A stretch of DNA of 64,000 bases from JBEVNR01 sp040507985 (lineage in GTDB: Bacteria; Pseudomonadota; Alphaproteobacteria; Rickettsiales; UBA6187). Where the stretch lies: the NCBI GenBank assembly GCA_040507985.1, contig JBEVNR010000002.1, forward strand, positions 1 to 64,000. Direction: 5' to 3'. How positions within the stretch are numbered: position 1 is the stretch's first letter; every line of letters starts with the position of its first letter. Below, piece by piece: positions 24,754 through 32,724 of this stretch. A program made the translations under genes and the position numbers. The notes below the pieces were generated by a model, which was not told the DNA's origin, ran no database searches, and worked only from the letters and a program-made list of their open reading frames with translations.

Positions 24754-25551
24754 CTATACGGGGGCACGACGCGATCTATTTCGCTCTTCTAGCGTTTTGC
24801 GGAGGGCTTTTGTCAAAGACGTAAAGTTTGAGCATACCAAGCGCTTACGACCTACATCATTCATTTCAACGAAAAACAGATCGCTCATGGCAATATATAC
24901 CTTATAATAAAAGACGGGCTGCGGATCGGTAGCATATTGAGAAATGGGCAGACTTACAAAAAGCGAACAGTCCCGGAGCATTTGAGAAAGCATCTTCTCG
25001 CATAAGTACACTACTTCTTCGTAGCTAGCTTCATAAGTTTTTTTAGGATACAATTGTATCCATTTTTTCTTCAGGTAAACGAGATATCTATATAATTCTT
25101 CCTTTGTCGAATAGATTTGGTCTCGTAAACTCGTGATATGCTCTTCTAGCTTTTCTTTAATAACGGCATGATTTGCAAACGTAGCAAAATCTTGATTTTT
25201 TTCGAGCTGTCCGAGTGTGTCCAATATATACAGCAATTCGTTATTCAGGTCCGATGCTTTCTTTTGCAAATGGCAAAACCATCTCAAGTACTCTTGATAT
25301 TTTTTGTCAAAAAGGCAATACATATCAAAATCAGGCACACAACGTAACGTAAAGCATACCAACCCGCCATTTATTGTTTGCACATCGTAATAATCAATTC
25401 GTCCGGCGAATGGCGGTGGCGGAGGCGGAGTATTAGGAATGTCAATCTCGGGAGGAGGGGGTGCAACGTCTGTGTAGCCAAAATAATTTGGTGTGCCATG
25501 CAAAGAACCGTCGCTTGATGGGGGAGGCGTAGGTAGAGAAAAAGGACCCAT
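24754..25551 (-). CDS. Accessory protein with proline-rich N-terminus
   Basis: A 265-residue protein with no signal peptide. Residues 1-55 are proline-rich with PPPP and PPPPPP runs (TPPPSS, VAPPPPEID, TPPPPPPFAG). The rest is predicted mainly helical and Tyr/Leu/Lys-rich (LRWFCHLQKKASDLNNELLY, LEEHITSLRDQIYSTKEELY). The codons are more AT-rich than in glmU beside it, pointing to acquisition. Poly-proline runs can bind profilin, SH3, WW or EVH1 domains in eukaryotes, but also occur in ordinary bacterial linkers. I recognise no family. Confidence 0.65.
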   Translation of the reverse strand: MGPFSLPTPPPSSDGSLHGTPNYFGYTDVAPPPPEIDIPNTPPPPPPFAGRIDYYDVQTINGGLVCFTLRCVPDFDMYCLFDKKYQEYLRWFCHLQKKASDLNNELLYILDTLGQLEKNQDFATFANHAVIKEKLEEHITSLRDQIYSTKEELYRYLVYLKKKWIQLYPKKTYEASYEEVVYLCEKMLSQMLRDCSLFVSLPISQYATDPQPVFYYKVYIAMSDLFFVEMNDVGRKRLVCSNFTSLTKALRKTLEERNRSRRAPV

Positions 25552-25670
25552 GTTTCCTGAACGGGGATCTGCGACAAGCGTAGCAGAAGAAGTGAATTGG
25601 TTAATGAATATAACCCTGTTATCTCTAAAAAGTCAAATCGATTTTATAAGGCGTAAACGCATCGCTTTTT

Positions 25671-26996
25671 TTACCCGTAATAATCTTTTTTTTCTATTTG
25701 ACGGCTGCGGGCGATGGCCAGCGAATCATCGGAGACGTCGTCGGTGATGACGCTGCCGGCCGCGACGCGCGCGCGCGCGCCTATCCTCACCGGCGCGACC
25801 AGCGCGGCGTTCGATCCGATAAATGCCTCCCGGCCGATGTCGGTGCGGGATTTTTTCGTTCCGTCGTAATTGCACGTCACGGCGCCCGCGCCGATATTGG
25901 CGCCCGTCCCAACGGTCGCGTCGCCGACATAGCTTAAGTGGTTGATTTTTGCGCCTGTGCCGACGGAGGCGTTTTTCACCTCGACGAAATTTCCGATTCT
26001 CGCTCCTTCGCCAATTTTGGCGCCGGGACGTAACCGCGCATACGGCCCAACGACGGCGCCGGAGGAGACGGCACACCCTTCCAGCGTCGAAAACGCCTTA
26101 ATGCGGACGCCGTCGCCCAGCCGCACGCCAAGGCCAAAAAATACGTGCGGTTCAACGACCACGTCTTGCCCGATTTCCGTGTCGGCGGCAAAAAACACCG
26201 TGTCCGGAGCGATAAGCGTCGCTCCGCCGCGCATCGCGCGTTCGCGCATGGATTGCTGAAAGATAGCTTCGACTTTCGCCAGCTCAACGCGGTCGTTTAC
26301 GCCGACGAACTCTTCCGCCTCCGCTTCGACGTAGGCGCATCGTTCTCCGCGCGCGCGCGCCAACGCCACGAGATCGGTGAGGTAATATTCTCCGCCGGCG
26401 TTATTTGGGGTGAGGGCCGTCAAACGTTCCTCCAATCCTTCGCTCCGCAATGCCATGACGCCGGAATTGCATAAAGTGACGGCGCGTTGCTCGGCGTTCG
26501 CGTCTTTAAATTCCACGATGCGCTCCAGCGCATTTCCCTCGCCCGCCATCAACCGTCCATAGGCTCCGGGGCAGGACGTGCGAAATCCGGCGACGCAAAC
26601 CGACGCGCCGTTTTCTATCACTTGCGTCATTGCGCGAAGCGTGTCGGCTTTTACTAGCGGCGTATCGCCGTATAATACCAACACGATGCGCGAGGTCGGC
26701 AGTCCGGCGTCGACGGCGGTTTTTAGCGCGTGGCCGGTGCCGCGTTGTTTTTCTTGATAGACTGCGCGAACGCGACTCGCGTAGACTGTCGCCGTAGGTT
26801 CCATGCCAGGCCGAAACACGGCGGTAATTTTTCCGGCGCCGCCGCCCGCTAGGCTTTCCGCCGTCTCCAGCGCATGCTCAAACATCGGACGAAGCCCAAC
26901 GCAATGCATCACCTTAGGTAAGGTAGAACGCATACGTACGCCTTGTCCGGCGGCGAGAATAACGACGGCGACGTCGGAGGATGATACGATATGCAC
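25671..26996 (-). CDS. glmU: Bifunctional GlmU (glucosamine-1-P acetyltransferase / UDP-GlcNAc pyrophosphorylase)
   Basis: A 441-residue enzyme making UDP-GlcNAc for peptidoglycan and LPS. The N-terminal uridylyltransferase has VVILAAGQGVRMRSTLPKVMH, LVLYGDTPLV and NSGVMAL; the C-terminal half is a left-handed beta helix of hexapeptide repeats (IGEGARIGNFVEVKNASVG, INHLSYVGDATVG, NIGAGAVTCNYDG). The start codon is GTG at 26996. It follows the transaldolase gene by 18 nt, so both are in one operon. Slightly short for GlmU but with all domains. Confidence 0.95.
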   Translation of the reverse strand: MHIVSSSDVAVVILAAGQGVRMRSTLPKVMHCVGLRPMFEHALETAESLAGGGAGKITAVFRPGMEPTATVYASRVRAVYQEKQRGTGHALKTAVDAGLPTSRIVLVLYGDTPLVKADTLRAMTQVIENGASVCVAGFRTSCPGAYGRLMAGEGNALERIVEFKDANAEQRAVTLCNSGVMALRSEGLEERLTALTPNNAGGEYYLTDLVALARARGERCAYVEAEAEEFVGVNDRVELAKVEAIFQQSMRERAMRGGATLIAPDTVFFAADTEIGQDVVVEPHVFFGLGVRLGDGVRIKAFSTLEGCAVSSGAVVGPYARLRPGAKIGEGARIGNFVEVKNASVGTGAKINHLSYVGDATVGTGANIGAGAVTCNYDGTKKSRTDIGREAFIGSNAALVAPVRIGARARVAAGSVITDDVSDDSLAIARSRQIEKKDYYG

Positions 26997-27014
26997 GCTT
27001 TACAGGCTTAAGGG

Positions 27015-27671
27015 TTAAACGAGGGTTTGTCCGGTTTTTTTCCAATCCGCAAGGAAGGCCGCCAGCCCTTTGTCGGTGAGGGGATGGGAGATCAGTTGCT
27101 TGATGACGGAAGGCGGCGCGGTGATGACGTGGGCGCCGGCCTTCGCGCATTCCACCACGTGCAGCGGGTGGCGTATCGACGCCGCCAGCACTTCGCAATG
27201 CAGCGACGAATACTGGCGAAATATCGCGACGCAATCGCGAATAAGCTGCATGCCGTCCCACGACGCGTCGTCGAGCCTGCCGATGAAGGGCGAGACATAA
27301 GTGGCTCCGGCTTTTGCCGCCAGCAGCGCTTGCGACGCCGAAAAACAGAGCGTCATGTTGGTTTTAACGTGGTCTTGGGCCAAGCGGCGGCACGCCCGCA
27401 ACCCTTCCCACGTGAGCGGAAGCTTTACGGTCACGTTAGGGGCGAGATGGCGCAATATGTCCGCCTCGCGCATCATGCCGTCGAAATCGACGGACGCCAC
27501 CTCGGCGCTGACGTCGCCCGGCACGGCGTCGCAAATCTCCTTAACCACTTCCTTGAAGTCGCGGCCGGACTTATAAATGATGGACGGGTTGGTGGTCACG
27601 CCGTCGGCAAGGCCTGCGTCGTACAATTCCTTAATCGCCTCGACGTCGGCGGAGTCAATAAAAAATTTCAC
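27015..27671 (-). CDS. tal: Transaldolase, small (Tal/Fsa) type
   Basis: A 218-residue member of the small transaldolase family, which moves a dihydroxyacetone unit in the pentose phosphate pathway, or acts as fructose-6-phosphate aldolase. Landmarks are FFIDSADVEAIKE, DGVTTNPSII, NVTVKLPLTWEGLRA (Schiff-base Lys), FSASQALLAAKAGATYVSPFIGRLDD and a conserved C-terminus. The frame is open back to a TTG at 27686, but the GTG at 27671 has GGAAG six bases upstream and gives the usual length and start (VKFFID), so I prefer it. Confidence 0.9.
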   Translation of the reverse strand: MKFFIDSADVEAIKELYDAGLADGVTTNPSIIYKSGRDFKEVVKEICDAVPGDVSAEVASVDFDGMMREADILRHLAPNVTVKLPLTWEGLRACRRLAQDHVKTNMTLCFSASQALLAAKAGATYVSPFIGRLDDASWDGMQLIRDCVAIFRQYSSLHCEVLAASIRHPLHVVECAKAGAHVITAPPSVIKQLISHPLTDKGLAAFLADWKKTGQTLV

Positions 27672-27790
27672 CCGTATCTTCCGCAATGCATATAGTTTTC
27701 AGTGCGCAGCATAAATAAGCGAATGACGTTTGTATATTGTTTTCGCGACGTCAACGGCAAAAAAAATCGATACGGATTTTGGCCTTGCTT

Positions 27791-27970
27791 TTAAATTTTC
27801 GGCCCGGCGCGGCGGTCGACGGCGCCGAAAATAAGGGCAAGCACCAGAAGCGCCACGAAAATGAAGAAAATAAACTGGGCGATGCCGGCGGACGCCTGGG
27901 CGATGCCGCCGAAGCCGAAAAGTCCGGCAATGATGGCAACGATAAAAAACATGAGGGCCATTCGTAGCAT
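27791..27970 (-). CDS. DUF1328 (YtjA-like) small membrane protein
   Basis: A 59-residue protein with two hydrophobic segments separated by a Gly/Ala-rich turn: MALMFFIVAIIAGLFGFGG (4-22) and FIFFIFVALLVLALIFGAV (33-51). Such proteins belong to the DUF1328 family, which is widespread in proteobacteria and often induced by stress. GGAG lies seven bases before the ATG, supporting this short gene. It lies among other small envelope genes on the same strand. Function unknown. Confidence 0.9.
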   Translation of the reverse strand: MLRMALMFFIVAIIAGLFGFGGIAQASAGIAQFIFFIFVALLVLALIFGAVDRRAGPKI

Positions 27971-27992
27971 GGGAAGTCTCCTACATTTAAGT

Positions 27993-28859
27993 TTACGTCA
28001 CTATTTGACGGTTATGGACGGAGGAGGTCGCTTCCTTCCTCCACCATTCTTCGAGCGTGCGATCCAGCCTGTCAAGCAAGCCGGGATCTTTCGCGTCTAT
28101 CGTTTTTTCTAGCGCAGACATCTCTTTTTTTATGTCGCCGGCCTTCCCGACGACGTTCTTGGCGCCCTCCATTTGTTTCCACGCCGCTTCGGCCCTGGAA
28201 AGGGCGTCGCGCGCGGCGCGGTATTCCGCCTTATGCACCATGTATGTCGCCAAGGCGATATGGTCGCGCGCACGCACGTCCGCCGGCACGAGGCCGGACG
28301 TTTCGGTAAAGATCTTACGCTGAATTTGGGAGGCTTCGTATTGCGCCTCTAAAAAATCGCCTTCCGTGAGTTCTTTTTGCGCGGCGCGCAATCGGGCCAT
28401 GACGGCGTCAATGGGAAGGGAAAAAGAACCGTAGCGCACCGACGCGGTTTTTATGCCTCCGTTTTCTATGCCCCTGATGTTGATGTCCGACTTCAACGAA
28501 GAGGCCGTCAGGTTTGTCGCGCGAAGGGGAATAACGGCGGATTCATAAGTAAGGGTGGCCCCGAACTCCACTTCCACCGCCTTTCGTTCGTTGGAAACGT
28601 TTTCCGAAGGTTGCGTTTTTTCTGCGAAAGAGGATTGCAAGGTTTTTTCGAGCGCGGATAGGCAGGCAGCGGAACGAACGGCGTCTTTATTGTGCAACCC
28701 TATCTGTGCGTCATAGAGCGTGGCCATAAAGCGTTCGGAGGGAGCGGGCGCCGGTAGCGGCCGCCTTGCCTCCGCCATGGGGGAATGCAACGACAGGGTC
28801 GCTAAAAGCGCCGCAAACGCCATACGCGTATAGGCGGCATTGGTTTTTCGCCTGTTCAT
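27993..28859 (-). CDS. Exported helical protein, possibly YfdX-like
   Basis: A 288-residue protein with an N-terminal signal peptide (AAYTRMAFAALLATLSLHSPMAEA, cleavage near residue 31). The mature part is mostly helical. The C-terminal half (LPIDAVMARLRAAQKELTEGDFLEAQYEASQIQ, then DHIALATYMVHKAEYRAARDALSRAE) resembles the repeat layout of YfdX-type stress proteins, but the match is weak and could be any alpha-helical repeat. It is followed by the DUF1328 gene 22 nt away and preceded by two other small exported proteins. Confidence 0.6.
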   Translation of the reverse strand: MNRRKTNAAYTRMAFAALLATLSLHSPMAEARRPLPAPAPSERFMATLYDAQIGLHNKDAVRSAACLSALEKTLQSSFAEKTQPSENVSNERKAVEVEFGATLTYESAVIPLRATNLTASSLKSDINIRGIENGGIKTASVRYGSFSLPIDAVMARLRAAQKELTEGDFLEAQYEASQIQRKIFTETSGLVPADVRARDHIALATYMVHKAEYRAARDALSRAEAAWKQMEGAKNVVGKAGDIKKEMSALEKTIDAKDPGLLDRLDRTLEEWWRKEATSSVHNRQIVT

Positions 28860-28958
28860 AACTACTCGTCTGTCGTACGCGGCTTTATTATGCGGATCCG
28901 ACCGAGCGGCGCCCTCAAGACGCTTCGTTCGCTCGGTCGGTCGACGGGAGCAACAATA

Positions 28959-29231
28959 TTACTCTTCGTCGTGGGAATCTTCGTCTTCGACGGTGCCTTC
29001 CTCGTCCGTGCCCACGGGAGCGGCGGGAGTAACGATACCGTCTTGCGTCGGCGCCCCGGCGGTGGCGTCTCCGCCCGTCGCGTCGCCGTGATGCGCGTCG
29101 CCGGCGTCGTGGGTTTCGGTTGCGGGGACGCCGGCGGTTCCGTCTTCCGCGAGAGCGCCGGCGGCAAGCGACGACGCAAACAGCGCGGCGCCAAGGAAGA
29201 AGGCGGATTTATAAGCGGATAATGTCGTCAT
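28959..29231 (-). CDS. Small acidic exported protein
   Basis: A 90-residue protein with a signal peptide (SAFFLGAALFASSLAAGALA, cleavage before EDGT) and a very acidic, Gly/Ala/Thr/His/Asp-rich mature part ending EDEDSHDEE. No Cys. It looks like a disordered periplasmic or secreted peptide, perhaps metal binding through its His and acidic residues. No family recognised; it is part of the run of small envelope proteins. Confidence 0.65.
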   Translation of the reverse strand: MTTLSAYKSAFFLGAALFASSLAAGALAEDGTAGVPATETHDAGDAHHGDATGGDATAGAPTQDGIVTPAAPVGTDEEGTVEDEDSHDEE

Positions 29232-29324
29232 AGTCTTTCTCCTAACGGATGATATGGGTGGATAATTTTATTGATAGCGGCAAATTATTACTATTTGCTT
29301 AAGTAAAAATGAAGCGCCACGGCA

Positions 29325-29477
29325 TTAGTAATTTTTATTGCGCTCAGCCGAACCCTCTAACGAGCCGCCCGCTTTCTTTACGTCGTGTCCCAGTCCTTGC
29401 ATCGTATTGCACGCGGCGGTTCCGACAAGGGCGGAGACAACGAGAACGAGGGAAAGAAGTTTATGGCGCGATAACAT
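29325..29477 (-). CDS. Entericidin-like small lipoprotein
   Basis: A 50-residue protein. The N-terminus is a lipoprotein signal ending VGTAAC-N, and the mature part NTMQGLGHDVKKAGGSLEGSAERNKNY is like entericidin A/B family members (NT..G.G.D...GG...EG.A). Such proteins are outer-membrane-linked stress or toxin-antidote lipoproteins. A longer open frame reaches 29678, but the extra sequence overlaps the divergent dgt start and has no signal features. The start is fixed by the lipobox. Confidence 0.8.
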   Translation of the reverse strand: MLSRHKLLSLVLVVSALVGTAACNTMQGLGHDVKKAGGSLEGSAERNKNY

Positions 29478-29692
29478 AGAGATCTCCGATAAAATTAACG
29501 CCGACATACCTCGTCGGCCCACTGATTTATGAGCATATGGCGGATGACTGTCAGTTATCGACCGTGCGTAAGGGATAAAAACGTCAAGGGGGCATAAAAT
29601 TTCATTTTTTATCCCTAAACACAAAGAAAATGCATGAAACATAGGGGCGGGTAGTGTATGGATTGTTGATATTTTCACGTCCGGAAGCGTAT

Positions 29693-30943
29693 ATGAGCAC
29701 CATTCGCCAGGCGGAGCTGCCTGAATTTTTATTTGAAAACGCCGGCTGCCATCCCGAAAACGCCGAACCGCGCCTTGCGCCTTACGCCACCCGAAACGAG
29801 AAATCGCGGGGCCGCCTGCATCCGGAGGAAGAACGCAGCCTGACCGGTCCGTTTCGCCGCGATTGCGATCGCATCATTCATTCCTCCGCCTTCCGTCGAT
29901 TGGAATATAAAACGCAAGTCTTCGTCAACCATGTGGGCGACCATTTCCGCACGCGCTTGACCCACACGCTGGAAGTGGCGCAAATCGCCCGCTCAGTGAG
30001 TCGAAACTTGGCCTTGAACGAAGATTTGGCGGAAGCGACGGCGCTGGCGCACGACCTTGGCCATACGCCCTTCGGCCATGCCGGGGAGCGCGCCTTAAAC
30101 GAGGCCTCCGGCGGCGTGTACGTCTTTAGCCATAACGCCCAGTCGCTCAAAATTCTTACCTCCTTAGAGCGCCGCTACGCCGAATTTGACGGATTAAACC
30201 TCACATGGGAGACGCTCGAAGGCGTGGCCAAGCATAACGGCCCGTTAGTCGGAGCCTATTCCGAACGGCCCGGGGCCTCCCTTCCCGACAACGTCGCCGC
30301 CTTAAACGCGCGGTTTAACCTGGCGCTAGACACGTTTCCGTCCGCCGAGGCCCAAGCGGCGGCCATTTCCGACGACGTGGCCTATATTGCCCACGACGTG
30401 GACGACGGGTTGCGCGCGGGGCTGTTCTCCCTCGACGATTTGCGCACCCTGCCGATGGTGGGGAACATCTTAAAAGAGCTGGAAAATAAATATCCCCACG
30501 TCGAGCGGCAACGGCTGATATACGAGACGTCGCGCCGCATGATTCACCGCATGATTGTGGACATAACGCGAAACGCGTTGCAAAACGTCGAAAAATACAA
30601 AGTGTCCTCCCCGGACGACGTGCGCAATTTGCCGACGGCGATGCTGGCGTTTTCCAAATCGATGGAAGCGAACGTGAAAGAGGCGCGCACTTTCTTGCGC
30701 GAGCGCATGTATTCGCATTACGAAGTCTGTCGTATGACGAGCAAAGCCTCCATCATCGTCAAGTCGTTGTTTACATCCTTTTTCATGACGCCGGAAATCT
30801 TGCCGGAAAAATGGCGAAAACGCGCCGAATCGGCCGTAAACGACAAAGAAAAAGCCGTCGTGGCCATGGATTATATCTCCGGCATGACCGATCGTTACGC
30901 CACGGACGAATATCGAAAAATTTTTGATCCCGCCTTTAATTAA
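29693..30943 (+). CDS. dgt: Deoxyguanosinetriphosphate triphosphohydrolase-like protein
   Basis: A 416-residue HD-domain hydrolase that releases triphosphate from dGTP or other dNTPs. The domain begins FRRDCDRIIHSSAFRRLEYKTQVFV; the HD metal residues are in RLTHTLEVAQIAR, TALAHDLGHTPFGHAGE and AYIAHDVDDG. The ATG at 29693 fits the family start; upstream in-frame codons reach 29654. It lies 12 nt before argS, the gene order usual in alphaproteobacteria. Confidence 0.92.
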   Translation: MSTIRQAELPEFLFENAGCHPENAEPRLAPYATRNEKSRGRLHPEEERSLTGPFRRDCDRIIHSSAFRRLEYKTQVFVNHVGDHFRTRLTHTLEVAQIARSVSRNLALNEDLAEATALAHDLGHTPFGHAGERALNEASGGVYVFSHNAQSLKILTSLERRYAEFDGLNLTWETLEGVAKHNGPLVGAYSERPGASLPDNVAALNARFNLALDTFPSAEAQAAAISDDVAYIAHDVDDGLRAGLFSLDDLRTLPMVGNILKELENKYPHVERQRLIYETSRRMIHRMIVDITRNALQNVEKYKVSSPDDVRNLPTAMLAFSKSMEANVKEARTFLRERMYSHYEVCRMTSKASIIVKSLFTSFFMTPEILPEKWRKRAESAVNDKEKAVVAMDYISGMTDRYATDEYRKIFDPAFN

Positions 30944-30955
30944 AATAATAACGTT

Positions 30956-32707
30956 ATGCCTCATCTATTTAGCGCCGCGCGTGACCGCGTTATGCGAGCG
31001 CTCGACGCGCTTGAAGCGGAAGGCGAGATCGTTGCCGACGCCGATTCCCGTGCACGCGTGGTTGCCGAACCGCCAAAGGACGCGCGTTTCGGCGACGTGT
31101 CTACCAACGCCGCCATGACGCTCGCCAAGGCCAATCGCGCCAATCCCCGCGCCCTCGCGGAGAAAATCGCCGAACGCTTGCGCCGGGATTCCGAAGTGGA
31201 GGACGTCGCCGTCGAAGGACCGGGATTCGTCAATATGCGTCTGACTGACGCGGCGCGATTCGACGCGTTTATGCAGATATTTCGCGAGCGGGAAGCATAC
31301 GGGCGATCGAACGTCGGCGCCGGCGCGCATATCGGGGTGGAATTCGTCTCCGCCAACCCCACCGGCCCGATGCATATCGGCCATGCGCGCGGGGCGGTGT
31401 ATGGCGACGCCCTGGTGCGCGTGATGAAGCGCGCCGGCTATAAGGTGACGGCGGAATATTATATCAACGACGCCGGCGGACAAATCGACGTGCTGGCCGA
31501 TTCTGCCTATCACCGTTACTTGGAGGCGCTGGGAGAAAATCCGGGAGCGCTGCCGGAGGGGTGTTATCCTGGCGATTACGTGAGGGACTTGGCAAAAACG
31601 CTGGCGGAAAAATACGGCGATTTCTTAAAAGCCATGCCGGAAAAGGAGCGGCGCGCCCTGCTGCGCGTCGAAGCGCCGAACGCGATGATGGGCATGATTA
31701 AGGACGATTTAGAGGCGCTCGACGTCTCGCACGATCTCTACGTGTCGGAACGCGCGTTGCTGGAAGACGGACGCATCGATGCCGTAATACAAATATTGGA
31801 CGAGAAAAAATTGCTGTATCGCGGCGTGCTGGAGCCGCCCAAAGGCAAGCGGCCGGACGATTGGGAGCCGCGCGAGCAATTATTGTTCGCCTCCACGCGA
31901 TTCGGCGACGACGTCGATCGCGCGCTGATGAAGTCGGACGGATCGCACACCTATTTTGCCGGCGACGCCGCCTATCACGCCGACAAGGTGGCGCGGGGGT
32001 ATGACGCATTGTGCATCGTGCTGGGCGCCGACCACGGGGGTTACGTGAGCCGATTAAAGGCCGTCGTGTCCGCCCTCTCGGGCGGCAAGGTCGAGTTGGA
32101 CGTAAAAATTATGCAGATCGTCCGCTATATTAAGGAAGGTAAGCCGCTAAAAATGTCCAAACGCGCCGGTGCGTTCGAGACGGTGCGCGACGTGATCGAC
32201 GAATTCGGCAAGGACGCGGTGCGCTACATGATGCTCACCCGTAAAGGCGACGCGACGCTCGATTTCGACGTTGACCTCGTGCGCGAAAAAAGCAAGGACA
32301 ATCCGGTGTTCTACGTGCAATACGCCTATGCGCGCATTAGCTCGGTATTGAAATACGCCGAAGACAAAGGATTCGCTCCCGCTTTGAGCGACGTGACGGC
32401 GGAGCGTTTCGTACTCCTTTCCTCCGACGAAGAAAAAACGCTCGTGCGCTTGTTGGCCGAATGGCCGCGCGTCCTCGAACAAGCAGCCGCCTCGCACGAG
32501 CCGCACCGCGTCGCCGGCTACGCCCACGACCTCGCCCAGGCGTTTCACGCCTTATGGTCGAAAGGGAACGATAACGCCGACATGCGTTTTATCGTGGAAT
32601 CCGATCCGGAGGCGACGGCGGCGCGCTTGACGTTGGCGCAAGCGACGCGCTATGTATTGCTTTCTCTCTTTGATACGTTAGGCGTGACGGCGAGGGAAGA
32701 AATGTAG
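30956..32707 (+). CDS. argS: Arginyl-tRNA synthetase
   Basis: A 583-residue class I aminoacyl-tRNA synthetase. The N-terminal tRNA-binding domain is followed by the active-site motif VSANPTGPMHIGHARGAVYG (with HIGH) and, near residue 400, KMSKRAGAFETVRDVI (KMSKS loop). The C-terminal DALR anticodon domain ends near the stop (YVLLSLFDTLGVTAREEM). The gene is complete and of normal length. It overlaps nothing downstream; the convergent kinase-like gene ends 17 nt away. Confidence 0.96.
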   Translation: MPHLFSAARDRVMRALDALEAEGEIVADADSRARVVAEPPKDARFGDVSTNAAMTLAKANRANPRALAEKIAERLRRDSEVEDVAVEGPGFVNMRLTDAARFDAFMQIFREREAYGRSNVGAGAHIGVEFVSANPTGPMHIGHARGAVYGDALVRVMKRAGYKVTAEYYINDAGGQIDVLADSAYHRYLEALGENPGALPEGCYPGDYVRDLAKTLAEKYGDFLKAMPEKERRALLRVEAPNAMMGMIKDDLEALDVSHDLYVSERALLEDGRIDAVIQILDEKKLLYRGVLEPPKGKRPDDWEPREQLLFASTRFGDDVDRALMKSDGSHTYFAGDAAYHADKVARGYDALCIVLGADHGGYVSRLKAVVSALSGGKVELDVKIMQIVRYIKEGKPLKMSKRAGAFETVRDVIDEFGKDAVRYMMLTRKGDATLDFDVDLVREKSKDNPVFYVQYAYARISSVLKYAEDKGFAPALSDVTAERFVLLSSDEEKTLVRLLAEWPRVLEQAAASHEPHRVAGYAHDLAQAFHALWSKGNDNADMRFIVESDPEATAARLTLAQATRYVLLSLFDTLGVTAREEM

Positions 32708-32724
32708 ATTATGCCGCTTTCCCT

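Noticed and set aside
29478..29678. Longer start for the entericidin-like gene
   Set aside because: The extra sequence would precede the lipoprotein signal and overlaps the divergent dgt start region.
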